A stretch of DNA of 64,000 nt, taken from assembly GCA_963575745.1 (NCBI GenBank), contig CAUYUJ010002758.1:398173-462172 (forward strand), written 5' to 3'. Under the pieces are notes generated by a model that saw only the letters and a list, made by a program, of their open reading frames with translations, did no database searches and was not told the origin of the DNA. Of the stretch, positions 9,155 through 19,526 are shown piece after piece. Origin of the DNA: Prorocentrum cordatum. Its lineage: Eukaryota; Sar; Dinophyceae; Prorocentrales; Prorocentraceae. How positions within the stretch are numbered: position 1 is the stretch's first letter; every line of letters starts with the position of its first letter. A program made the translations under genes and the position numbers.

Positions 9155-11935
9155 TGTGAGTGTGTGTGTGTGTGCATGTGTGTGTGCGCGTGTGGGTGGT
9201 GTGTGTGTGTGGTGTGTGTGTGTGTTTTGTGTGTTGAATTGTGTGGTGTGTGGTGCTGCGTGCGTATGTGTGTATGTGTGTATGTGTGAGTGCGTGCGTG
9301 CGTATGAATAGACGCATGCGTGTGTGTGCGTGTGCGTGTGCGTGTGTGTGCGTGCGTGCGTGCGTGCGTTTGTGAATGTGTGCGTGGTGGGTGTGCGTGT
9401 GTGTCTGTCTGTGTGTGTTTGTGTGTGCGTGTGCGTGCGTGCGTGCGTGTGCGTGCGTGTGTGCATGCGGGTGTGCGTGCGTGCGTGTGCGCGTGCGTGT
9501 GTGTGTATGTGTGCGTGCGTGTGTGTGCGTGTGTGCGTGTGTGTGTGTGTGCGCGTGTGTGCGAGTGTGGCGTGTGTCTTGCCCCCGCGGGCGTACCATT
9601 GTGCCATAGGGCGTGTGTGTGTGTGTGTGTGTGCGTGTGTGCGTCTGTGCGTGTGTGCGTGTGTGCGTGTGTGCGTGTGTGCGTGTGCGTGTGTGCGTGT
9701 GTGCGTGTGTGCGTGTGTGCGTGTGTGCGTGTGTGCGTGTGTGCGTGTGTGCGTGTGTGCGTGTGTGCGTGTGTGCGTGTGTGCGTGCGTGCGTGCGTTC
9801 GTGCGTGCGTGCGTGCGTGTGCGCGCGTGTGCGCGCGTGTGCGCGCGTGCGCGCGCGTGTGCGCGCGTGCGCGCGCGTGTGCGCTCGTGCGCGCGCGTGT
9901 GCNNNNNNNNNNNNNNNNNNNNNNNNNNNNNNNNNNNNNNNNNNNNNNNNNNNNNNNNNNNNNNNNNNNNNNNNNNNNNNNNNNNNNNNNNNNNNNNNNN
10001 NNGTGCGTGTGCGTGTGCGTGTGCGTCTGCGTCTGCGTGCGCGTGTGCGTGTGCGTGTGCGTGTGCATGTGCAGGTGTGTGCATGTGCGTGGTGTGTGCG
10101 TGCGTGCGGGCGGGCGTGCGCGTGCGCGTGTGCGCGTGCGTGTGCGCGTGCGCGTGCGCGTGCGTGTGCGCGTAGGCGTGCGTTTGTGCGTGCGCGCCCG
10201 TGCACGAGCGTGCGTGTGCGTGCGTGCATATGCGCGCGTCTGCGTGCGTGCGTGCATGTGCGTGCGCGCGTGCGTCTGCGTGTGTGCGCGCGTGCGCGTG
10301 TGCGCGTGCGTGGCGTGTGGGTCTGCGCGTGCGCCTGCGTGGGCGTGTGCGTGAACGTGCGCGTGTGCGCGTGCGCGTGCGTGTGCGTGTGCGTGTGCGT
10401 GTGCGCGCGCGTGCGCGTGCGTGTGCGTGTGCGCGTGCGCGTGCGTGTGCGTGCGCGTGTGCGTGCGCGTGTGCGCGTGCGTAAATGCAGAAATGCATGT
10501 GCGCGCGCGAAAAGATGCGCGTGCGCGCGCGAGTGCGCGCGAGTGCGTGCGCGTGCGCGTGTGCGCGCCCGCGTGCGCGTGCGCGCGTGCGCGCGCGTGC
10601 GCGAGTGCGTGCGCGCGTGCGTGCGCGCGCGCGTGCGTGTGCGCGTGCGTGCGCGCGTGCGCGCGCGTGCATGTGCGCGTGCGCGTGCTTGTGCGCGTTC
10701 GCGTGCGTGCGCGTGTGCGCGCGCGTGCATGTGCGCGTGCGCGTGCTTGTGCGCGTTCGCGTGCGTGCGCGTGTGCGCGCGCGTGCGCGTGCGCGCGCGC
10801 GTGCGCGTGCGTGTGCGCGTGCGTGCGCGCGTGCGTGCGCGTGCGCGTGCGTGAGAAGGCGCGCGTGCGCGCGCGTGCGCGTGCGTGTGGTTGTGGTTGT
10901 GCGTGTGCGTGTGCGCGTGCGCGTGCGTGTGAGTGCGCGAGCGCGAGCGCGTGTTCGTGTGCGCTTGCATGTGCGTGTGAGTGTGCGTCTGCGTCTGCGT
11001 CTGCGCGTGCGCGTGCGTGCGCGTGCGCGCGTGCGCGTGCGCCCGTGCGCGTGCGTGTGCGCGTGCGTGTGCGCGCGCGTGTGAGAGCGTGTGCGCGTGC
11101 GCGCGTGCGCTGCATGTGCTTGCGCGTGCGCGAGTGCGCGTGCGCGCGCGTGCTTGCGCGTGCATTTGCGCGTGCGTTTGCGCATGCACCGCGAGCGCGC
11201 GTGCGCGCGAGCGTGCGTGTGCGAGCGCGCGCGTGCGCGCGCGTGCGCGTGCGTGTGCGCGCGCGCGTGCGTGTGCGAGTGCGCGCGTGTCTGCCTGTGC
11301 GTGTGCGTGTGCGTGTGCAGGTGCAGGTGCAGGTGCGCGCGCGCGCGTGCATGTGCGCGCGTGCGCGCGCGTGCGCGTGCCTTTGCGAACGCGCGTGCGC
11401 GTGCGCGCGCATGCGCGTGTGCATGCGTGCGCGCGCGCGTGCGCGTGCGTGTGCGCGCGCGTGCGTGTGCGCGTGCGCGTGCGTGTGCGCGTGCGCGTGC
11501 GTGTGCGCGTGCGCGCGCGTGCGCGCGTGCGCGTGCGTGCGCGCGCGTGCGCGCGCGCGTGCGCGCGCGCATGTGCTTGTGCGCGTGTGCGCGCGCGTGC
11601 GTGCGCGCATGTTTGTGTGTGTGTCCGTGCGTGCCTGTGTCTGCCTGTGTCTGTCTGTGTCTGTCTGTGTGTGTCTATGTCTGTCTGTGTCTGTCTGTGT
11701 GTGTCTGTGCGTGTGTCTATGTGTGTCTGTGACTGTGTGTGTCTGCGTGTGTCTGTGCGTGTCTGCGTGCGCGCGTGTGTCTGCGTGTGTATGTTTGCGT
11801 TTGTGTGTCTGTGTGCGTGTGTCTGTGTGTATGTGTGTATGCGTGTGTCTGTGTATGTCTATGTGTGTATGTGTGTGTCTGTGCGTGTCTGTGTGTGTCT
11901 GTGTGTCTGGACGAAGACGCGTGTGACTGTGTGCA
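9155..11935. repeat. Giant alternating TG/CG simple-repeat tract
   Basis: Almost every base alternates purine and pyrimidine for about 2.8 kb. The left end is mostly TG with GTGTGTGC units, the centre (about 9800-11600) becomes CG-rich with CGCGCGTGCGCG, and the right end returns to TG with TCTG units. All frames on both strands stay open and give Arg/Ala/Cys/Val or His/Thr repeats, which are artefacts. Left-handed Z-DNA formation would be expected from this composition. Confidence 0.95.
9903..10002. other. Assembly gap of 100 N
   Basis: One hundred N bases interrupt the TG/CG tract. A round-number gap is normally a scaffolding placeholder, so the true length of the tract is unknown. Confidence 0.98.
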
Positions 11936-13620
11936 TGTGTGTCTGCGCGTGCGCCTGCGCGCGCATGGGCGCGCCCGCGCGCACCCGCGCGCGCGGGCCC
12001 GCACGGGGGGGCGGGCGGGGAGGCGAGGGGCCGGCGGGCCGGGGAGAAGGGGGGGCGGGGGCGGGGGGGCGCAGGGACGCCGGGGCGCGGCAGCGCGGGG
12101 GCGCAGGGGGTGCGCGAGCGCGCGGGCGCGCGCGCGCGTGGGCGCGTGGTTTCGCGGGCGAGCGGGCGCGCGGGTTCGCGGGCGCGTCGGCGCGCGGGCG
12201 CGCGCGCAAAACAAGCGAGCTCCTTCCTCCCGGGGGGGGCCCCACCCAGCGCCTGGGCCCGTCAATAAATGACTGCGGCCGAAAAGACGGCCACCGGGAA
12301 GGGGCCCAGACCTCCGGGGCGCCCTGACTGGGAAAGTTAAAACGATAACAATGACACGCCGCCGCGGGGGAACCCGCCAGCGAGCCACCCTTGAAGAAAC
12401 GCCGAGCCGTCAGACGAGAAGCAAGGAGCAACGCGCTAACTGGCCCCCGACGGGGGCGCGCCATTCAGATCTCCCCGCCCCCGACTGACACCCTCGCGTC
12501 ATGGGCAAAATTAAACGGAAGGTTTTGTGCGATTCCTGGCTCCTGGAGGCCCTCGCGGGGCCCTGGGGCCGTCCAAAAACGGCTCGGGAAGCAGGGGCGT
12601 CGGGGGTCAGAGGTGGGCATCGAACAAAGAAATCAGATCGGATGGGAACAGGCGTCGGAGCGGGTCGCATCGGCACGGCGTCGGGATCACATGGGGTCCG
12701 CCGAGCCAGGGTGCGCAACATCGAGACGCATCGGGTCGTCGGAACATAGAAATCAACTCGGATCGGGCTCGCCGAACGCGATACCCAATGGGATCGATCG
12801 GACCGATACGCGCCCCGCGGGGGCGCGGTGCATGAGCGGCCCCAGCGGCCCCGCGCTGGGGCGCGCCGCGCGCCCCCCGCCCCCCCCCCGAGCGCAGGCC
12901 GGGGAAACGAGGCGGGGAGGGCGGCCGGCCCAGAAATCCGACGTCGCCTTCTTGCCAAAGCGCGGCCCAAAAGAATATGGACCCCTTCCCCCGGACCGGC
13001 CTTGCAGCCCGGGCCGTTTCCTGACTCGGCGGCGCGCCCGGGGGGGGGGGGGCCAGAAGCAGCGGGCCACCCCGGAAAGCCCAGGAGGCTGGAGGTACTC
13101 TAGGAAGCTCCACGCTCACCGAGCCTCCCCAACAGACCGCAGGGGGCTTCTCGGAGGCCAGGCGGCATCTGAGAAGGCCCGCCATTTTGTTGTAAGAAGG
13201 CCCGCCCCCCCGCGCCCCCCCCTCGGCGCGCCGCCGACCGACGGCCCCCGAGGGCCTTCGGAGGCCGAGACTTGCAAGAGACCCTCCGTCTAGATTGTCT
13301 CGCGGCGAGAGGACGGCGCGACGCCCGGGGCGAGCGGGGGGGGCGGCGGGGCAGGCTGGGCGCCGGTCTGCGCCAGCGTCTCCGCGCGGAGGTGCGCTGG
13401 GCGGTCGCCCCCCTCCACCCCAGCCCCCCGCGGTCTCCCGACTGCGCGCGAGAGCGACCCCAGGCAATAAAGGACCTCCAGCGCGCAGCTCTGGGGGGGG
13501 CGCGGGGGGCCACGCCCGGGCGCGCACGCAGCTTCTTCCGCGCCGCACTCAGCCACCCAGGGCCCCGGCGAGCCCGCGCCCAGAGTCACTCTGGCGAGAA
13601 AGTGTCTTGCCGATCAATCG
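11936..13620. repeat. GC-rich dispersed repeat block without recognised gene
   Basis: Positions 11960-12225 are nearly pure G/C with GCGCGCG and GGGGCGGGG runs. Partial copies of the AACGACTCGGGATG family occur at about 12240-12345 and 12525-12600. Positions 12650-12800 carry degenerate CGGATCGG/TCGGAT units similar in style to 44640-44900. Open frames here (for example 12391-13293 plus) have the skewed Arg/Pro/Ala composition expected from GC-rich DNA, and no family was recognised. Confidence 0.5.
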
Positions 13621-13624
13621 TCAT

Positions 13625-13960
13625 TTTAAGCCGAAGTGCATTGGTATGAGTAGGTTGTTATGCTCGCTGGTCTTCTTCTAGTAGCTCATGGCAAAGCAAG
13701 CCTCCCATTATAAACATGTGAGCACATGGCTGGGTAAGTCCGTTAAGCGAAAGTACTCGAAATACAGATGCGGCCTGTCTGTGTACGCGCGCGCACGGCA
13801 AGGCTGCCAGCGCGCGCTTTTGCTCGAGCAACTGCACACAGCAAAGGAGCCACCCCTCCGCACGATCCACGCCCTACCAGCACTCTGCAAGGGGAAAGAG
13901 CGGAGGGCTGCAAAAATGGGCGAAGGAAATGTCAGGAGCGACCCAGCGCGACATCGTCGC
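13625..13960 (+). repeat. Conserved ~340-bp direct repeat, copy 1 (LTR-like or duplicated exon)
   Basis: This segment aligns over its length with 38172-38520 in the same orientation. Shared landmarks are AGGTTGTTATG, TTCTTCTTCTAGTAG, ACATGGCTGGGTAA, TCTGTGTACGC and the ATCCA(C/T)GC(C/T)CTACCA segment. The plus-strand frame of both copies reads SHY..V.TWLGKSVKR.YSK..CG.SVYARA. In the first part, differences concentrate at third codon positions and a 3-base indel keeps frame. Because the two copies flank the retroelement relics, they may be LTRs. The codon pattern instead favours an exon after a pyrimidine-rich TTCTTCTTCTAG acceptor. Confidence 0.7.
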
Positions 13961-15033
13961 GCCAGGGTGGACGTCAGCACATCGGCTAACATCCCAAGAA
14001 GAAGAGGCGGGACATGCCGAACCGCCTCTAGCAAGTCCCGAGAGAGGTCGGACAGCCTTCACCCATTTTCCCCCAGGGCCACTCTGGGCCCCCCGCGGCG
14101 CCAACCCCAAAACGCCTTTTGCGGCGCAGGCGGCGAGGAAGGGAGCTCTCTTGTCATCGCTCTGCAGGACAAGTCGAGGGCCTCCCGACACGCCCCCCCC
14201 CCCCCCCCAGAATAATATGAGAGGCGCGCGCCGCCCAGACATCAACCCAGTAGGCTACTAGCCTGTCAATGACCTCGGGGCGCCTGCGGTTAGTGCCCAC
14301 GCTGCGCTGCAACCGGGTCAGGCTGAGACATCATCTCAACCTTTCACCCATGCCTGTCGCGCGAGCGGTTGCTCGCCCACCACTGATCGCCGAAGCGGCC
14401 ATCGCGACAGGCACCCCGACCCCCGTCGCCACGCGGGGCCCGCCAGGCAGCCCAGCTCGGAGAGGGCGACCAGGATGTCCAGCGACCAGCTGTATCAGCG
14501 CGCCAGGGGGCTCGCGAAGACGCCGCTTCGTCCTGCCACCACTGGCCGTAGTCACGGTGCCAAGGCGCACAGGACATCGTCGCGGCCGCCGCGGCTGCCA
14601 GCGCAATCAGCGTAGGCGGCGCGGGCGTCAGCCTCGGCGCGACGCTGCTAGTCCGATCTCGATGGACGGCATATTTCTAATCGGCCGCGGCTCGACCCTC
14701 TGCCACGGGGGCGCGCCAGGCGAGGTGCGAAAGTCGCTCTCGGGGGAACTGTTCATCGTAAGAGGGCCACGCTGCCGGAACGCCCGCAATGGCAGAACTT
14801 TGCTCCAGCCCCACTTCGCAGGCTCCCACGCCCGAAGGCGCACGGTAGAGGCCTGACCAGGCGGGGCCAGAACTGCCGCTGCGTTTCCGAGCACGAGATG
14901 TCTCGCCACTGCGATCATCGGCCCTCACATTTACGCGTCTGCAACCCCGCCTGAGCGGTAAAGTTCGCCTGCGACGTTCTCCGCGAGAGGGGGGGGCAGC
15001 GCCTGCGGCAGACTCATCAGGGCGATAATATCA
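13961..15033. other. Intergenic or relic sequence, nothing recognised
   Basis: There is a C-homopolymer at about 14191-14208. Several open frames of 80-195 residues occur on both strands (14269-14856 plus, 14331-14606 minus), but they overlap one another and none matches a family I recognise. Short stretches of ordinary composition near 14640-14800 could be further eroded coding sequence. Confidence 0.35.
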
Positions 15034-17969
15034 TTATTTTTTGTGATTAAGCTGTGTCATCTTGATCGATCGGCTCAAGCGGCCCTCATCGAAGCGGTTC
15101 CACATGCAGTCTTTTAGGTACTCGAGAGTAGGAAAATTATGTTCCACACCCTCTGCCAGCCGCCAAGCCCCCCATCCGTTCGGCGGATCGGGTGCTTTTT
15201 TATATCGGACATTATGAGGTTGCCCCACAGTCAGGGCTACAACTATCCGAAATGTTGCTCATCGGCCCGCACATGGTAACTCAGAAATGGCCAAACTTCA
15301 ACGGGGACAATAGCCGTCGGCCCAGAGGCTGGCCTTCCCATGAGCTTCTGAAAGCTGGCCCAACGCTGACCCAAAAACGACCCTTGTTCTGAAGCCACGC
15401 ATGGACCCGAACTGGCGGCGCGTCCTCTTCCGACGTGGTCCTCCACGCAAGCACGGTCATGTAATGAAACGACAATGCAGTCTGGCCTTGGAGAGCCAAC
15501 GTGATTCGGTACTTAGCCACATTGGGATCTCTCCACTAGTGTTCGGACTTGGATATGTTATTGTCGGTGGTGCGGCTTTGCGTATATGTTGGGGGCCTCG
15601 CAATCGACGCAGGAACACGGTTCCCGGCTTCAGGGCCTATTCCATGCTCAGGAACGTCCCGAGGCCCAGCGCCCCCCACGCAATTGCAGGACGAGGCGCA
15701 TCCGGGTTCTCAAGACTGTGCTCGCAGCGCATCGGCTGCGAGCAGCGCAAGCAACAGATCACACGCAAGCGATTGCGACGCGTTATCGAGCACGCAAGGT
15801 AACTGCCCACCTAAGGCGGATGCGAAATCATCTTTCGCTTCAAGTCGCTCGAAGCAAGCTGGTGGTCTAGGTCCCCATACATGACAAAACCGTCCTTGTG
15901 TTAAATATACTCGATGCTACCAGAGTCCTGCAATCCAATGATCCAAACTCCACCAAAACGCTGGTCGAACACCACCGTCCACGACACCGTCGGAACGGGT
16001 GCCTCCGACACGGCAATCCGCAAAATCGGGCGAATCTCATCCCATCGTGGACGGAACTCAGTCGCCAAGGAGCCATCACGCACGCCCCAGGACGTGGCAT
16101 TATCATAGATACGCGGGGAGACGGTCGCCACCCCCGGGTCGTCTACGTCGAAGACCCTCGCATCCAAGTCATCGGCTGAGAGCGATTGGGACCATCCATT
16201 TGGGCGAAGCCAGCGCGGGCACTGCCCTGATTAGCCCATACGCTATCCAGAGTTTATCTCGCCGTGTCCACCATGCGCACTGTCCTCCGCCGCCTCTGTG
16301 ACCAATGTTCTTGGACAGTCTCTCAGCTTGACAAAGTTAGAAGACATGTATCTACACCGTCGGATTCCATTGATGTCTGCCTCTGGCGGAAACACCATAT
16401 CAACCATCAATTGCAAGACGCTCGACACAGTGAGACAGAATCTCATCGCCGTTGGCATCAAATTGGTTGATGACGAGGGTGTATGCGCCCGGGTCGAACC
16501 ACCCTCGCTGAGTGCCCCTGCGATGCCCGAAAGACAATGGGCTTCACCTCGGGAGGCCCAAAGTCTGCCCCGTATTATGCGACTCCGTCACGAGGCAGCG
16601 CCCGCCTGTTATTTTCTTTTCAATAATTTGGACACCCCGCCGCTGGCTTGTCATTCTCGACCAACCTGACACCCAGTACTTGCACCGACTTCTTCGGCAG
16701 GGTGCTACGGGCGCGCATCAACCGAGACCGAGGGCGATCAAAACCCTCGCTCTTCAGCATGTCAACAACCCGCGCCATGTCGGCCCATCCGCCAGAGCTG
16801 AAGACATCGGCAGCACTATGTTTTGCCACTCCCATGATCAAAGACCCCAGCCTTGCAGCCTCTTCCTCGCTAGTTCCGCTGAAGTACGCGCGCAGGCGGC
16901 AGCCTGCCAATGGGATGATGGACAACAACGCGTGCAAACTCGCTGGGGGATCTTGAGTCGCGATCGAGCCGTAGCGCGATCGGAGGAACGCGTCTGCACC
17001 CTCTCGTTGCTGCACGGTTAGGCCCCGAAGCAACTCCAGCACAACGTCCCCGGAGAATCCAAGCTCGTCGCCCTTTGTCCAGGAATGGCATCCGTCGTGG
17101 ATCATCGGGGAACGGGCCAGCAGAGCGCGCTGACTCGATCCTCCTCGCGAGGCTGGAATCCGCCACCATGAGGCCCGCTTCTTCGTCATCCAGCGAAAGA
17201 ATCAGCAGCGCCTCGGTCTCCCAGGCGCGCTCGTCGCGCTGCAATTCTTCGTGGCAAGCAGATCCGTTCTTCAACAGTTTGGAACCGCAAAATGATCGAG
17301 ATCCGCTCACTTTTCGGAGGGCCCGGCGGAGCGGCCAACCGAAGGCGCCCGTTGCCAAACATCTCGGGCATCTCCTTACTCTTCACGGCGAGCGGGATCA
17401 AGTCCGATGGGATGCACCCCAAGGGCTCGCACACGGCCTTGGGACGCGATCCACAAACGCCGCGATGGCACCGTCACCAGGCAGACGCGCATATTCTTCC
17501 CGTTCTTCCTTCTATCCCCACGTCACGGCCTTCGTCGGGGGTCTTCGCACGACCTTCATCTCCCCCCCCCCCAATCTGCATCAGGATCAAAGCCTGGGAC
17601 TGACAGAGCAGAACGAAGCGATAATTCCACATATTTGCTGACCGGCCTCGAAGCCCCCCCTTCTTGCACCGGCGGCGCAAAGGCATCGTCGCCCGACCCC
17701 TCGGCTACGCTGTCTGCGAAGATGGCTTCGCCATGTTCGCAAGATGGACCTCGCCGTTTCCTGTGCCTTCTGACAGATTGATGCGGGGGCGGCGTTCTCT
17801 CTGCGAACCGCCTCTTGCAAGCCTTCCGTTTTTCTCCCGTCGTGAAAGCATCGTTCCGCAATGACGCAGCACTAGCCCAGTGCGAATAGGCTCTCTGCTG
17901 AGGAGTGCACATGTCGATGCGGACTGCAGCTGACTTGTTGCAGTTCTCACATACCACCACAGGTGGCAT
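15034..17969 (-). pseudogene. Degenerate protein relic, C-terminal part
   Basis: Protein-like segments of normal composition appear on the minus strand in changing frames: 17969-17556 (starts MPPVVVCENCNKSAAVR, with a possible zinc ribbon), 17434-17300, 17260-17080, 17189-16620 (includes LGSLIMGVAKHSAADVF), 16461-16243 (includes VDMVFPPEADINGIRRC), 16190-15901 (DARVFDVDDPGVATVSPRIY...WTVVFDQRFGGVWIIG) and 15228-15034. They sit end to end in the same orientation, which fits one long protein broken by frameshifts. The family is not recognised. Alternatives are several small exons, or a real gene in a low-quality assembly. Confidence 0.5.
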
Positions 17970-18230
17970 GATTTGGCCATGTTCTCAGTCGATGGCGATA
18001 TACCAAGAAATAAAAAGTTGGACATGTGAAGATTTGGACGGCGTGCGACATGCACGTCGAAGCCACCGTCTCTTCGCCCGGACCAGAGCTCGCGCTCTGC
18101 AGCCTCCATATGGCCTGGTTTCCAAAGGCATGGGCTGACACATCGACGCCTTCGGCCTCGGCCCCTAGGTTGATATTCCGTCGCAGCGTAGACGGAGCAC
18201 TCAGAGTACGCAAAATAGCTAGGCTCAAAA

Positions 18231-19430
18231 TCAGCCATGCCAAGAACGCCCCAGGAGCCCTTTCCATCGCCGCCAATCACCTTGCGACGATGCCTCATAG
18301 CAGCAGAATATTTGCTCATCACGGGGATGCTGTCGCAGCAACTCCTGCTTACGCTTTCGCTTTTCACCACGCCGGTCCCGCCTGGGCCCGTGAGGGACAT
18401 TGCCCCCGCCCCCCTCCTTTTCATTCTCTGCGTCTTCGTCATCGTCGTCGGAAAAGGGCGAACCTTTGGCGGGGTCTTCCTCGGCCTTACGCATGGCCTC
18501 GTCGGCATTCCGATACTCGAACAAGCTTTCCTGCGACCGCCGGACCCACCCCGGGCCAGGTCGAACCCCTCCTGCATCCAGGACGGGCGAGTCATGCGCG
18601 ACATTCGCAAATCGCTCGCAGTGCCCAAGAGCCTCCGCGCCAGGGTACATCGCGCACGGATAGCGGGAAGACTCTGTTTCCACTCCAGGTACAACTCCAT
18701 CCAGCTGCATTAAACAATTCTGTTGTGGCGTAGTCGATGAGATGCTGAACAGTACGAGTTCTGTCACTCTGCACCTGTGCTATCTGCGCTTGCTGGCGCG
18801 GCCTGCACAGCTGAGCACGCGCGTTGCGCATCGCGCTGTCGGCTCCGAGAGGGATGAGTCCTGTCTCGTACACCATCAACATCGAAACCAACTCGTCAAT
18901 GATCCACGTTCGATCAGGCCGGGCGCCCCTCGACCCGACCTCTTCCGGCCCGAAGAAGACAAGAGTCGTCGATTATCGCCCGAAAATCCACCTCGAAGAA
19001 ATCTTTCTGCGTCGACGGAGGAACGTAAAGATGTAGGCCATTCCGTAAAATATAGCACGATCGCAACGCGCGCGACGATTGCTCGTTCCGAGCAATACCA
19101 TTGCTTCTTACCCCTCGGGTTCTGGCCAACGAACTCGAGACCATCAGCACGGCCAATTATAGAAGTCGGGGCCAGCAACTGGAAATCGCAAGTCACATCG
19201 TACCCGTCACCGAGCAGCTCGCCCGGCACGGAAAATCGCGCAGGGAGATGCGGAATGACATCGGCGTCCTCAAACGCGCACACGCCGCCCGCCTTCGATG
19301 CTCCTATCTTCTTAACTTTGGCCCTTCCTCCCTCGTCGCCCTTGGAACAGAAGAACACGCCGGCAGTAATAATAGCTCCCACCCGGTCCGTGTGAATAGC
19401 ACGGAAAAAGCATCACCAGCCTTGTTCTTA
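18231..19430 (-). pseudogene. Degenerate protein relic, middle part
   Basis: The minus frame from about 19430 reads FFRAIHTDRVGAIITAGVFF, then IGASKAGGVCAFEDADVIPH and LLGDGYDVTCDFQLLAPTSI, down to about 19050. There a frame change continues as GLHLYVPPSTQKDFFEVDF (to 18914), then LVSMLMVYETGLIPLGADSA (18891), then an acidic segment with SDDDDEDAENEKEGGGG followed by basic RRGEKRKRKQ (18767-18231). Each change of frame falls between plausible protein segments of the same strand, as expected for indel decay of one reading frame. Confidence 0.5.
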
Positions 19431-19526
19431 CTTCCTGTTCACGAAACCCTAGGGAATACCAAACAGAGCGATCAGGATGGCGCGGTCGCCGCTGGTTTCA
19501 CAGTGGATCCCCAAAGCAAAAACGCC

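Noticed and set aside
8985-11610. 700-835-residue His/Thr/Ala/Arg open frames in the TG/CG tract
   Set aside because: Alternating TG/CG contains no stop codons. The frames cross an N gap and exist on both strands.
12391-13293. 300-residue plus-strand GC-rich frame as a gene
   Set aside because: Composition is dominated by Arg, Pro, Gly and Ala, it overlaps long frames on the other strand, and it contains dispersed-repeat copies. GC content alone explains the openness.
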